A stretch of DNA of 64,000 nt from Triplophysa rosa (lineage: Eukaryota; Chordata; Actinopteri; Cypriniformes; Nemacheilidae), in contig NC_079896.1 in assembly GCF_024868665.1 (NCBI RefSeq), positions 26,521,477 to 26,585,476 on the forward strand, read 5' to 3'. The translations under genes were made by a program, and so were the position numbers. Shown here piece by piece: positions 12,701 to 27,300 of the stretch. The notes beneath the pieces were generated by a model. It had not been told where the DNA came from, ran no database searches, and saw only the letters and a program-made list of their open reading frames with translations. How positions within the stretch are numbered: the first letter of the stretch is position 1; each line of letters begins with the position of its first letter.

Positions 12701-15700
12701 ATTGGTTGTTACCACTGTACCGGGTTGGATAAGTATCGAATGTAACAGTTTCCTGCATTGATGTTTAATGCTTGCTATGGTTACCTGGAGTCGAGGGTTG
12801 ACGGAGAAGCTGCCCGCGGTCGGGTTCATGCAGGTGATGTACTGACAGTTATGAATCTCCTTGAGCACCAGCTTCTGACGGTCATACCTAACAAACACAC
12901 ATCAAAAATATTCATATTAAAAGATGCGTCACTGCCATTGAAATGAACGGGGAGGAACGCAACGCTCAATATGGCCGCCCAAGCAAAGCTTTGCGCATGC
13001 GTAGTATCTAAATCAACATGAAAAAGACTTTTTAAGCGCATATTTGATCATAGGAAACAAATGTTATGGTACAGTTTATGTCATTTTTAAATGTTGTTTT
13101 TAAATGTGTAGTTTAATTAGGATATGTCAGTAATATCAGTATTCCCCATGCACGTCTTGTTTGAATTACGTAATAACTCACCTAACGGCCCAGAGAAGCG
13201 TTGCAAAGATGGCCGCCGAGTGGCACGACTTCCCTAAATGGACTTTGCACACGTGCTCACACAGGTTAAAAAAGTGTGTTTAAAAGTCTGTGTATGAAAT
13301 GAAGAGTTTGGTTACAAAATTAGATCAAGTCTTTCCAAAATCTGTTTTTTTCATTGTGCATTCCAATTAATATCGATCAAACTGCAGTTGGTTTGTTTTG
13401 ATTTAAGCCATAGTAACTAAAAAAATACAGCTAACTAGCACAATAAACACAATAAAAACATGATAACATGATTTTTGAATTTGTTTACATTTTGGAACCA
13501 AACTCTTCAAATGTATCAGCATCTAGTGGTGAGGTTGCGAATTGCAACCAACGGCTCACTCCTCCCCTCCCTTTCGAAGCACTACGGTGGCTAACACAGA
13601 ACTAAGAAATCGTCACTTTTTCTCTTCATCGCTGAATGAGATTACGTATTTACGACATACGCTCTGTAGAGCAGTTTGTCTGTTTAGGGCCACTGTAGAA
13701 ACAACATGGTGACTTCCATGCAAGCGGACCCGCGGTGTATGTAGGTAAAAATAACTCATTCTAAGGTAATAAAAACGTAATGCTTCATTATGTAAAGTCT
13801 CTGAACACATAGTTATGTTTATTATATTGCATTTCTTTCAATAGATCCTCCAAAAAATGACACACTGCACCTTTAAAGAGGAGTTTTTAATTAGTCCCAG
13901 TCGGATGTTTGAGTGTCATACCAGTGAGAGTAGTCCAGGTGTTGTCTAATAAGGGTGTGAGGTTGGACAGTGCCGTAGGCATCAACCTCAGGCATGTTCA
14001 GATCATCCACAAAGTAGATGAGCTTTTTAGTGCCGGGAGGAGCGAAGTTTCGTCCCGCTCTCTTCTCCAGCGGCTTCTCCAGCACACCTACATAAACACA
14101 AGACACAACCTTCATCTGTGGGTTTATTAGTGTGGGTTTATCAGTGTTGGGCTAGTTACTCTGAAAAAGTAATTAATTACTAGTTACACATTCAATAGTG
14201 TAATTAGATTACTATACAAATTACTCTCTAGACAAAGTATTTAATTACTTATTACTAATTACTTTCTATATCCTACATCAACCTTGATGAGTTCAGTGAT
14301 TCAAGGATAGACACGAATCGGCTCTTTTAATTCATTCAAATAAATCATATAAAACTACATAAAGTAGTATTATTAACTGACCAAAGTATTACAAGTGTGA
14401 GAATTATACATTAAAGCACAGATTTTAAAGTTAGACTTTGAATTTTGATGTCAGTTCCACTATTGCACACACACATATATTACATAGTATTTAGTTGAAT
14501 GACATCAGAAGTAACTGTAATTAAATTACAGAAAAATTTTGATTAATCCTTCACTTTACTTTCTCAAGGGAAAAGTAATTAAATTACAGTAACTAATTAC
14601 AACTAGTTACACCCAACACTGGTGTTTATGACGTCCATCCTCTCACTTACGCTGTAACATGGCTGAGGTCGTGTAGTAATTGAACGGCACTTTGGTCACC
14701 ATGAATTCCTCCTTGAGTTTGGAGATTTTGTCCCAGACCAGGACGGTTTTTCCCACACCAGCGTTTCCCACCAGCATCACCGGTTTACCTTTCTGCACGA
14801 GTAACTCAATGAAGTACGTCAGACAGATGGTCTCAGCCGAGTGAACCAACATCGTCTGAACACACGCACAAGACACAAAATCATATCGTGTGAATATTAG
14901 AATTCTGCATAATAGAAAGTTACACTAAAACATAGACTGGCCCAAAAAGTATTTGGACACAACATATCTGATTGGTTAAAGAAACGTAAAAAAATTGGAA
15001 TAGTCTAGCTAGTATTCAATGTTGAAATGAAAAAACATTTAATAAAAACACATCTGGTTGGGATATATTTTTAGGGCCAATTAATTCCAGTATTGGGTAT
15101 ACGTAACTAGTTACTAAGTCATTAGTTACTGTAATTTAATTACTTTTCCCTTGAAAAAGTAAAGTAAGGGATTACTCAATTTTTTTGTAATTTATTTACA
15201 GTTACTTCTGATTCGCTTAATAGGACTAGGTGTTATAATCCCACTATTTCAGTAATTAATTTAATGATGTAATTAAGATAAATACTTTGTGTAATATACT
15301 GTATTTGTGTGCAATAGTGGAACTGACATCAAAATTCAAAGTCTAACTTTAAAATCCGTGCTTTAATGTATAATTCTCACATTTGTAATACTTTGGTCAG
15401 TTAATAATACTACTTTATGTAGTTTAATATGATTTATTTGAATGAATTAAAAGAGCCGTTTCATGTCTATCCTTGAATCGCTTAACTCATCAAGGTTGAT
15501 GTAGGATATAGAAAGTAATTAGTAATAAGTAATGAAATACTTTTCGGAGAGAGTCATTTGTACAGTCATCTAATTACACTATTGAATATGTAATAAGTAA
15601 TTAATTACTTTTTCAGAGTAACTTACCCAACACTGATTAATTCATGTAAAACCACACAAAAATGATCAATGTGAACTAAAAGTATACAGGTTCAAGTATT

Positions 15701-15895
15701 TTCTGTTTTGTTAAGAGTTGACCTGTAGCGGGACGTCAGGCTCCAGCTCAAACAGAGGTGTGCGCTCGCTCCACGGGCTGAAGCGTTTAGTGTTGGGGTC
15801 GATGTAGTAATCGAACACAGAGCCCTGAGACGGAAACTTCACAGCTCTCATTTCTTTACACCACCAGCGGCTAAACTCTGAACGATAATCTATCA

Positions 15896-15938
<43 letters not shown>

Positions 15939-18900
15939 GCATCACGATGTGAAGGTCACATCATCAAACAAGGCTCAAGAGGATGAACTGACATGATCCT
16001 GAAACAGAGCTCCTCCAAAAGCCCAGACACACGCAAACACAAAGTAGATCTCATAGAGTTCTCGAGGAGAGTCAGGAGGAGTGTTTTCATCCGTCAGCAG
16101 ACAGTCCAACAGACAACACAGCGTCTGAAACAACACACAAACAGAAGAGGATTTACTCTAAGAGTTGAGATTTAACCCGCGAGTGTGTGAATGTGCGTCT
16201 CTGACCTGCACTAGACTGGTCTCAGGGATGGGCGTGATGGTCTTCAGGTTACATCTCACCTGTTCCAGACAGTACGGCACGTACTTGTCAAACAAGATTG
16301 TGAGGTTAGCTCGCTCTGATTGGGCGTGACGGGTGTCAATCCAGCTCGTCACGTACCTGTCAATCAAAATGATGGGATGAGCATCAAAACATTCACTGAA
16401 TTAATGAAGAAGCGTGAAATGGTTCAGAGAATCATCCAGCAGTGTTTAAACTTACGAACTCCAGGCCAGATCCTGAGGGTTCACGTACAGAATTCCGGCC
16501 CTGGATACGGTTGCCGGGGTGGCAGCCTTCAGGTGGCTGATCTCGAACAGCAAGCGCATGGAAGGAGTTAATGAAATGCGTTCATTACTGGCCAGCGTTA
16601 GCACCTACACATTCATGTAAACAAACACACAGTTACTACATAAAAACATTACTAACTTAAAAAGCAACGATTAATTTCTCCACCGATAGCCGATTATGCA
16701 GGGTTATATCTGCCGATACTGATTCTGAAGATTAAATGAATATTTCTTAACTTTCTAAATGTTAATAGTTCATATAAAGACTATTAATATTGCACACCAA
16801 ACTGGTGCTGTTCTTATCATTTTCTATATACCGAGCACAAATTCATTGCCTTTTATCAACTGTTAACGATTATTGGCCGATATATCGGTGCATCTCTACT
16901 ACTATTAACTTGCAACGGGGGGTGTGCCTATTGTCATAGGCTACTTGTTGTGAAAACAAGAATATGCGTAATAAAACACAAACATGAGTAAAGATCTCCC
17001 ACATTAAAATGTAAGTACAATTACTATTTATACGAGCATGTTTTCTATACCTGTATAAACTGTACATGACTGTACAGCAAATGTAACAGACTTTATTGCA
17101 ATTAATTTTCTAATTAGCTTTTGTACTTATTTTTTGATGTTTTGTGGGTTTAATTATGTATAAAGTCAGCTCTTCCTGACTTACAAAACGGGGACTCTTA
17201 TTTTGACGGGAGTGCGCTGACGGTTACAGTTTATCAAAGTTTCTAAGATTTACCAGTTTATTATGCACCCCCAAAAAGGCATACGGTCTGTGTATATTTG
17301 TTTATTGTCATCTTAAGTGTTTTGTGTAATTCGTTGTGTAAATGCAGATAATGTGACGGAGGAGAGTTACATCAGTAGTTTGGCCATCATCTGGACGGGG
17401 TCCGCTACATCAAATATTGACGATTTTTTAAAGTGACATTTATATCTTACAACATTACATAAACACATGAATATGACACTGTGCGCATGTTAAAAGCAAT
17501 AAAATATGCATATATAAAAAATAATTTAATAACGTATTCAACAGACGGCGCCTGCACCATCTCTCTATCCATCAAGAGTCTCTGATCTGGAGATATCATC
17601 ATGATGACCAAATTACACAATTAAATCATTATTTGTGAACTTTACTACTTCTGTCCCTTCCCTCCGTTATGAAGATATAAATTGGTCATTTGTGTAGTCA
17701 GTCAGTCCCACAAAAAATGTTTTAACAAATAAAGTTGAAGAAATATCTATAGATGTTACCCTGTCAAATTGTTTTTACAGAGATTTAGAATAACATTGAC
17801 ACGTTTTGTTCATTTTGTGAGGCTGCATCTGAAACTGTGAATCATTTATTTTGGGAGTGCTCTTTTACTCGCGCTTTTTGGTGTAATGTGAATACTTAAA
17901 CTGTCCTTAATATTTTTTGTGATTTTTCCTTATATTACAGACTTATTCTTTTTGGATTTTTTACTAATGACAGGAATTTGATCAAAGCTAGATTTTGTAT
18001 AAATGTACTTTTATTTATTTGAAAGTTTTATGTTCACAAATGTAAATTTACAAAAAGTAAACCTCATTTTAACGTCTTCAAACAAGAGTTGAACTTATAT
18101 CTAGATACAATTTCAAGATCTACAAATAGGAAAGCAATTAAAACAATTAGAATGTGTACGTTGTTTAATATTTGTAATTAATATGCTGTAGTCTGTCTGT
18201 ACCCCCCCCCCCCTCTACTCTCTCTCTCTCTCTTCCCTTAATATATTTGCATATTCCTGTGTCTATTTAAATGCTGTAATGCTGTTTGTAGTTTGTAAGG
18301 AAAGCTAATTGTATATTTTCTATGTTCAAATGCTATTAAAAAATACAAATGAAAAAAACATCATGATGATCAACCTTGTTATCATCCATGACAGTGTTGA
18401 GAGATTCAATCCACATGGGGTCGATGTCTCCATCCAGAACAATCCACTTGGGTCCATCATGAGATACAGAAGAGAGTTCTCTCATAGTGGAGGAAAACAG
18501 ACCTGAAACACAAACAAACAACAAAGTACTTTAAGGTCTCACGAACAGGTTGTTTTTTTCTATCATAGTCGAGATGTTTCTATTGACTACATCCCCATAT
18601 CAATTGCATTTGATCAATTCAATTCAAATCCATGTGTTTCTATAGCACTTTTTTACAATTTTGCATTGCAGTAAATGTGTATTAGTCCCGATACTAGTGA
18701 TGAAAGAAAATAATATAATAAAATATATATATATAATATACATATATATGTTATAATATAAAAACTGTGAAATTATAAAATACTGCATATAGACTACATG
18801 GTATTATTTCATTAAATGTCAAATGATCATGTTGAGGACCTCCTCCAAATGAAGGTCATACATCATCAACAAACGTTTTTATTTTTACCTATGGAGACAA

Positions 18901-21900
18901 TGTTTAACTTTTTTTAACCAACAATTTCTTTTGAATGTCCTTATTCACACACATATGACTGAAAACAGAAATGAGGAATTACACACACTCACGCATTAAA
19001 AACAGATCGAAACCCACACACACACACACACACACACACATGAACAGACCGTCCTTCCATTCTCGTGTGGCCGGATGCAGGAATCCGAACAGTTCATTGG
19101 TTGTGACAGCTTTAGGGTTGATGTCCGTCCAGATGGGCTTTAGTTTCATGTTGGAGTATGTCTTATGAAGCGTCTTCAGAATCTGACACACAAACAACAC
19201 AAATCTGTCTAACTAATAATGTGTAAAGAACAACGAAAGCCCAGAACATTACATAATGATGTTTCCAGAAAGACCTCTCCGTGCGACATCATTGGTCTGA
19301 CCTGACTCTTTCCTGTCCCGGCTCCGCCCACAACAAACACCGAGTGTCTGACCGTCAACAGCTCCTCCAGCTGAGTCACCTGAGAGAAGAGAAACCATGA
19401 AATGTCATCACACATCCGTACAGTTGTCACACACACGGCAGACACGCAAACCTTCAGTATGAAGTTCTCCTCGGGCTGCAGGTGAAGCTCAGTGACCGAC
19501 TGCCGTACGTTCTGCTCCAGCTGGTGGTCTCTCTTACGCGGGATGTCCAGAAGCGGGAACAGGTCGCTGATCAGTCCCAGGAAGATCGGCACGTCACTCG
19601 TCACGACCTTCGGCAGGTTAAAGTCCCTCAGCGCCCGCATCAGCACCTGAGAAAACACGAGAACGATGCTGAAACATTGCTGTAGTAGTGTAGATATTCG
19701 ACATATTGTAAACGGTATTATTCTTATGATTCACTACATGTTATAGTAAACTTTACAGGAATGTGCCATAATGTAAAGAGACAATTCCCATGAGCACCTG
19801 CTCTTCAGGACGACTTCTGTCTTCTCTCTTCAGCGATCCGGCCACAACCAGAACTGACTTTATAGCCCTCAGACCCCAGTCGTAATGATCCTACAACAGT
19901 CAATGACATCAACGATCGCACAATAATAACGTCTTTGTGTGCGTTTATGAATGTGTGTTGTGTGTTGCGCACCTGTTTGGAGAGCAGTTCTTTACACAGT
20001 GTGTAGAGACTGATGAACTTGCGTGCGAGCAGACGTGCATCAATAAAACCTTCAGCCACCAACATGATCTCACAGATCAATTCATAATCAGGAATCACCA
20101 TCGCACACGGCCTGTCGCACACAGACAAACACCCTGTTAATATGATTAATCACACTTAATATTATAACCAGTGTGGAGAGAGATACCGCAAACGATTTAG
20201 TCAACATTGTATTTGAATTACTCAGTTAAAACACGGTTTAGAAAGTAATTGCATTATACTCATTAATAATTCAAGTTCATATCAACCTCGAGCACAAGGA
20301 CAACCAAAACAAAAACTCAAACTCTTAAATTAAACATTACCTGTAACAAGCTATAAACATTACACTTTGGGTTTCATTTCAGATTAAATCAAAATAAACT
20401 GATTTCTGGGGCATTTCTGACTCATTTTGATGCAAACGAACTTAACACCGTGCCCTAAACAGATGCGATGTGAATATAGACATTTTTATAAAAATATAGA
20501 CTTCTGTTAAAGTCCCAGTGAACTTAAAAAATGACGATGCCTATTTTTTCGTGAATTATTGCGATAGTTTGTCGATGTGGGTCATTCTCTTTTTATAATT
20601 CGTGTGCCCTCATAATCTTCAGTTAAAATCTGAAAATGCACTTCTTCCTGTAGTGACTGTCCATCTTAAATGACGTATGTTAGACGGCTTGGGCGGAGCA
20701 TCAGTTGACTCCTCCCCTTCAACTGTCAGTCTGCTGCCAGTTCCATTTCAAAATGCAACGGCTGTTTTTATACATCCAATCAAATCGCAGAGAAAGACGA
20801 AAGCCACACCCACTATTTTTCTCATTCAAAATTCAATTTCACTCAGAAATGCGTCAAAATACAGAAGTAAAAACGATCGCAAATTCCAGTTCACGGGGAC
20901 TTTAATGACAAAAAGCCTGATAACATATTACAGCTTTGTTTTTCGTTTTATTGTAGTTATTAGCTTTTATTTTTTTATATTTTCAATTCATGTTAATTTT
21001 AGTTTAATTTTCTGTAATTTTGTTTTGTGCTTTTGCCCTTTTATTCTTTACTTTTTTATTGCATTCACATTTAGCTTAATTTTTAGTTTTAGTTTATTTG
21101 TTTCAGTTAACAGTTTCAACCTTATTTCAGTTCATTCCTAAGGAAACGTATCTCATTTCTGTTTAGTTTTCCAAAAAATATTAAGGCTGATATTATATTT
21201 TTCAATAAACAAAAATGTGTAATAGTTTCCATTTCAGTAAACTAGCTTTAGGACACAAAATGATTGAAAGTACGTACAGTGTGTAATGTAAGTATATCAC
21301 CATCAGTAACTGTAACTTAATGACTTAAAAACGAAAAGTAATCTCTTACTTTACTTCGTTCAGTTGCACCCAACACTGATGAGAACCACAGAATTAAAGA
21401 GAAGAACACATAAAACCTGAAGAGAGCTTTGAGGTTCTCTGGCAGTTCAGTTCTCCCTGCGTATCCCGGATTCAGAGTGATGAAAATCCCCACGGTCGGT
21501 CTCAACTCAATCTCCTCCCCCAGGAAGTGAAACCTACGTGACACGACAGAAATGCAAAGAGCCAAATTAGATGGAGCAACATGAAGAAGAAAGATGATGT
21601 CGCCGTTTATCATTTGTGGGAGTGTAAATGTTGTGACCTCTGTTTCTTGTTGCGGACAGCATCTTGAATGGTTTTCACCTGCACAGCCACCACAGACAGA
21701 ACCTCCACCGAGATCCTGTTAAACTCATCAAAACATCCCCACACGCCCGTCTGAGCCAAACCTTTATAGATATTTCCAATGGACTGAAAGAGGCAGAGAG
21801 AGACACTAGCATTCAATAAATAAAGTCACGTTCAAGTCAATGTTCTTAAATCATGCATGCACCTTGTAGTCCATTTGCTCGGAGCAGTTGAACACATACA

Positions 21901-24299
21901 CCATAATGCCGAGCGAGCGGCCCAGGTCTTTGGTGGTCTCGGTCTTGCCGGTTCCGGCCGGTCCTGATGTGGCGCCGCTCATGGTGAGGTGCAGTGATTG
22001 AGTCAGAGTGATGTAACATCTCCAGAGAGAGTGAAATAACATCAGTGACCGCCTCGCTTTCTAAACCATCTACAGATGTGCGATGTGCGGCGCTCACCGG
22101 TCAGTGAGAGGAGTTATCACCAGTCTGTTAGTGTTTCCCAAATACTCGTACGAGAACTGAAACTGAGCGTCACAGATGTTGATAAAACAGTGCTTCAGCT
22201 GCTCGTCCCATCGGTGACGTAACTGTGACAACCACGCAAACGCCTGCCCATTGGTCACCTAAAACACAGGCCATTACGACATCATCACGTTGACCCAAAA
22301 CCTTCAAGTACAGATGTTTGTCGTCTCGTGTACCTTCTGTGAAATGAGTTTGGCGACCACGTCACGAGCGTGGACGTCAATGGTGCAGATGGTCATGATC
22401 TTCTGTCGCTCGCCGGGCGTGAGGTCACCAAGCAGCATGTTTATCAGAGAGTTCAGCTGACTGATCTACAGCCAATCACAGACAGGGGTTCAACACTTAC
22501 TCAACGCAAACATGTTCTCAAGCGTCCGTGATTCGGTTTATATGTTCGGTTGCCTGTTTTCTGTTGTAGTCTTTCAGCGCCGTCTCGAAACCCTCCTCCA
22601 ACCTCTCAAAGGCAATTCCCACATCTGTCACCCACCAGATCTGACTGCCGGTCAGTGCCACCTGATACCAACACGCAGATGTGCGTGAACTCACTCTGAT
22701 ATGATCGATTCGGTTTATGATACACAAACACACACACACACACACCTGTGCTGGATAGTCAAAGAGCCAATGATCTCTGGGTTTGTCTTCATACGCGGCT
22801 ACGGCTTCAGAGATCTCCTGACGAACTGTGGAACACATGGCCTCCTCCAGAGCGTTGAGCCAACACTCCGCCTGATGCAAGAGAGAGAGAGAGAATGGGA
22901 AAGAAAAGCTTTCTAAGGAAAGTTCTGAAAAGTTTGTTCTGTGTGTGTGTGTGAGTGTCAGTATTCATGCGTTTGTGTATTTTAAAGTGTATATTTGTTT
23001 GCGTGTTACCTGTCCCTGACACACACAGGGCTGTGAGAATGGCACGTACTCTCCCTCTCTGCTGTACATGCCCAGTGCAACCGTTGTTTTTGGTTCGGCG
23101 CCTCCATCATCTTCCTCCTCTTTAAAACTGAGATCGGCCAGATTATCGAAGAGCTTCAACAGGTGCCGTGTCACCTGCACATCACACCCAATCAATACAC
23201 AAATCAATCATTTATTATGAAAGTGTGCAATACACTGATACAACAGACACCTGTCTGGGTTGAGTGCCCTTTGAAACGATTTCAAGCAAATCTGTAGCGG
23301 AGACGAAATAAAACCTTGGAAACGTCAAACGCTTGGTCTCCAAATACTCCGCCAGAACTTTCTCACACACCGACAATCTACAACACACACACACACACAC
23401 ACACACACAGATATAACAGATCACGTTGTGTGTGATGATTGAAGAAAGTTGTGTTGCTCAGTGATGCACCAATGAAAACGCAGATGGTGCAGGTCATGTG
23501 ATCCACCTCTGCTGAAGAGTTTCAAGATGCTCCAAGAATCCTGGCTTGTTTGTGACTTCAATCACATTATTCGTCTCTACAACGGCGACCATTAAACCCT
23601 AAAAAACATTCAGAGTTGAAATATGTGTGATCTCGGTCAGATGATGAATCTATACAGATGTGCCGGACACCTGGAAATCCTGATGGATGCCCTGAAAGCG
23701 TTTGGCGTCATGTGCCAGCTGATTCCTGATGTCTTCAGAGTTAGTGAAGATGCTCTGGAGATGAGCCCATGTGCGCTGGACCGCCAGCCACGTCCCGATG
23801 ACCAGGTCAGCCACCATCAGCTTCCTCTGCCAGCCGCTCACCTCCACCATGAAATACTCCACATACTTACTCATCAGAATGTTCTGGAGCTGAACCTGAG
23901 GAACACAAGCGCGTTAATGTGACGCGATACATCTGGTCGAACTGATTTCTGAGACGATACGTAAAGTCACCTGGTTGTCCTCCAGGGTTTCGATGAGGTT
24001 CTCATCAGCTTTCAGCAGAGGTGTTCCTGTACTGTTGTGCGTCTCATATGACAGAGACATCATAGACCACGTCTGCTGGATCTCAGCCAGAATCTCAACA
24101 CACAAACAGGAAGATTTTCATCACATCTGTCTCACACACACACACACACACACACCCAGTAGAGACCCTCTGTACCTTCTCAATGGCCATCTCTTTAACA
24201 GCTTTATCCACAATGTTCTTCACCTCCTCTTCCACACGGTGGAGCTGAAGCTCCAATAAATCACCCAGGGTAGTGTTCTCACCCATCACGAAACTCACC

Positions 24300-24349
<50 letters not shown>

Positions 24350-27300
24350 GCTGCTTGTTTTTATTGATGATGTTTATTTCCTGGCACTACTTGTTTTATG
24401 TATAATGCTTTGGCAATATTGTAATTGAGACAGAGAAACAGAGAGAAGGAATAGCCTTTACTGTATGTATACACTTCCGGTTTGTGTTTGGCAAGTGTCT
24501 AATAATATAACTATTTATATTCTAAATTATGTTAATATTCATTTTATTATTAGTTTATTGTATAATAATTGATTTAAATAAACGATTTGTTGAATTTTGT
24601 TGTATGTTCATTTTTTTCAATTAACAATTTGTTGAATGGTTCCTGAAGTCTGAACCGTATGGTCACTGACATCTAGCGGTGGAGATTGGTATCGCAGTCC
24701 ACACCTCGCTTTTCAGAGCCATGAGCTTAGCAAAAAATCTGCGCGTTTCAGAGAGGCGGGGCAAAGAGAAGATACAAACATGCACGGTATGTGGAAAATA
24801 CAGCGTTTATCAACCTTAAATCTTGTTTACACGTTGCATTAAAACAAACCATAATATTCGTTTTAGCCGTGTCATATGACCGCTTTAAAGAATCCGTAAG
24901 GTACATTGACATCTAGCGGTTGAACTTGGTATCGCAGTCTAAATTCTAAATATGGGGAGACGGTCCTCACTGCAGAACAGGGTGCGTGTTGGATCCAGAT
25001 CCGACTCCTCCCACTTTATGTACGCAATTTGGAGAGTTAAGTCGCAAACCGTGGTCGTTTGCTCTTATCAATGTAAGCATAATTTCGTGTATACGCCTGT
25101 AAGTAATGATCACAGTTAAATATGTCAACCCAAACCCTTACCCTAAACCTAAATGTAATAAAATACGTTATTAAAAACACGTTAATAATTCAAGTTTCCC
25201 TTCAGCAAGTTTGTTTTTCTGTCAAATTAATAACTTTAGTTACGACTTAATGCGGAAATGGTTGAGCAATAACACGAGCATGACGTGTCCACCAATCGAT
25301 CAATCAAGACGCAGTGGGAGGAGACTGGATCCAGTGTCGACCAATCACAATGCAATGGTAGGAGACTGGATCTGGATTCTGCAGTGAGGAGCTACTGGAT
25401 ATTGGAGACATGTAACAATGACAAAAAGCATATTGTTAATATTATGGGCTATTCCATGCAAATGTCAACCTTACCCTGATATTTTTCTGATTATAGGAAA
25501 ATATAAACAGATGATTCAATATTAATCTCTTCCCAATTTCCAAAAAAAAAAAACTTGCATTTATTTGCAGAAAATGAAACCTGGAGAAACAGGTGAAAGA
25601 TGCTCTGAATTTGGTCAGACTTCAAATACGGCAAAGAAAACAAGTTCATTTTCCCTTTTAAGCAACACAACAGTCATATTTCGACATGTATTTAGGAAAA
25701 GTTCAACAATTCTTTATGTGATGGATGATGTGTGTTTGTTACCCCCGTTGTGTTCATGAGTTGTTTCCAGTGTCTCTCTCTGACGGCTGAGTTCTGAAGT
25801 TCATTCACGGCTCGTAATGATGTCAACAGATTCTTCACGATAGACTCCAGACCGCTGTAAACGTCCCACGCGCGCACCTCTTTATCCAGAGTCTTCATCT
25901 CCTACACAAAAACAAACACTCAGATATTACAATCACAGAACACACATCAACAAATGTGCGTTCGTCACATCAATTATGAGTTTATATTACATTCTTTGTC
26001 AAACTTTCAAGGTTATAATTAGATTTTCAATCTCAGGTTTACAACAACAGACTCTTTTCATTCCAGACTCTTGTATTATTGTGAATGTGAGTGAGATTTT
26101 ACCTTCGCAAACCTCCTGAGCTCCATGTCCATCTGCTCCACATTGATCTCCTTCCATTGAGTCTTAGTCCAGTCTAAGGTACTGGTCTACAATTACCCGT
26201 CATTCCCATCACCAGCCAATCAGAACACACGATTCAAGACCAAATTTGGAGAGGCAAAATATGAGATTTCTGGGAAACATGCTCTTGATCTGTGCAGGCC
26301 AGGTGTAATGAAGTTTGGATTACCTTGACAAACATGACCATATCCCAGACGACTTTAACCAGGATGAGGTCCGAGCGACACTGCCGCAGCTGTTTGTATT
26401 CAGGAAAACTGACCTCAAACAGATTGGCTGTTTGCTGAAGTTTACACATCTCACTCTCTAACTGAGCCACAACACGATTCGCCTGAACACAAACACATAT
26501 CACACAAATATCGTCTTAAATATAATGTTGGAATAATGTTGTATTATTTCACATCATGTTGAGAAAAAGCAAACATTAAAGGAACAGTTCACACAAAAAT
26601 GACATTTATTTCTGAGGGGTGAGAGAACTTTTGGATAAACTGTCACTTCAAAACAGAATGCTAAAAAAATAAAAATAAAATAAAACATACATTGGGGGCC
26701 AAAAGTGATGTCTGCAACATCTTTATATATATATACAAATCAAAATATAAGATGTATAATAATAATAATTATGCATTTTATTTCTAATGCACTTCTTGAG
26801 CCCAAAGTGCTACAATAAAATAAAACTAAACTATAAACTTAAATAAAAACAATAAGAACAAAACAGAAATGAATTAAAAATAACCACAAATAAATGCGTC
26901 TTAATAACTTTTTTTATATAATTTTTTATAGATTTTTGTTTCCTTTTGTTACCTTATTTTGGCAAGAATGGAAAATTCGTTTGTTTGTCAAAATTCTTAC
27001 AAATAAAACTCCCGAACAACTACATCTTTCATCATCTATTTGAATAAAAGGCAAAGATGAGGATTTGACACCATTGAACGAGCACAGGATAGTGTTTTTA
27101 GTGAAAGCACCTTGTCGATGAATTTGTACGGCTCCTCCAGACGGATGTAGAAGATGGACTCCGTGCGAAAGTGTTCCCTGAACTCATGCTGTTTAATCTA
27201 CAAAACAACGCAGTTTCCCATCATCCCCTGCAATGCTGTCATAAACTCATCACTCACAAAACTCAATGAACCATCGACGGTGATGAATGTTCACAATAAC

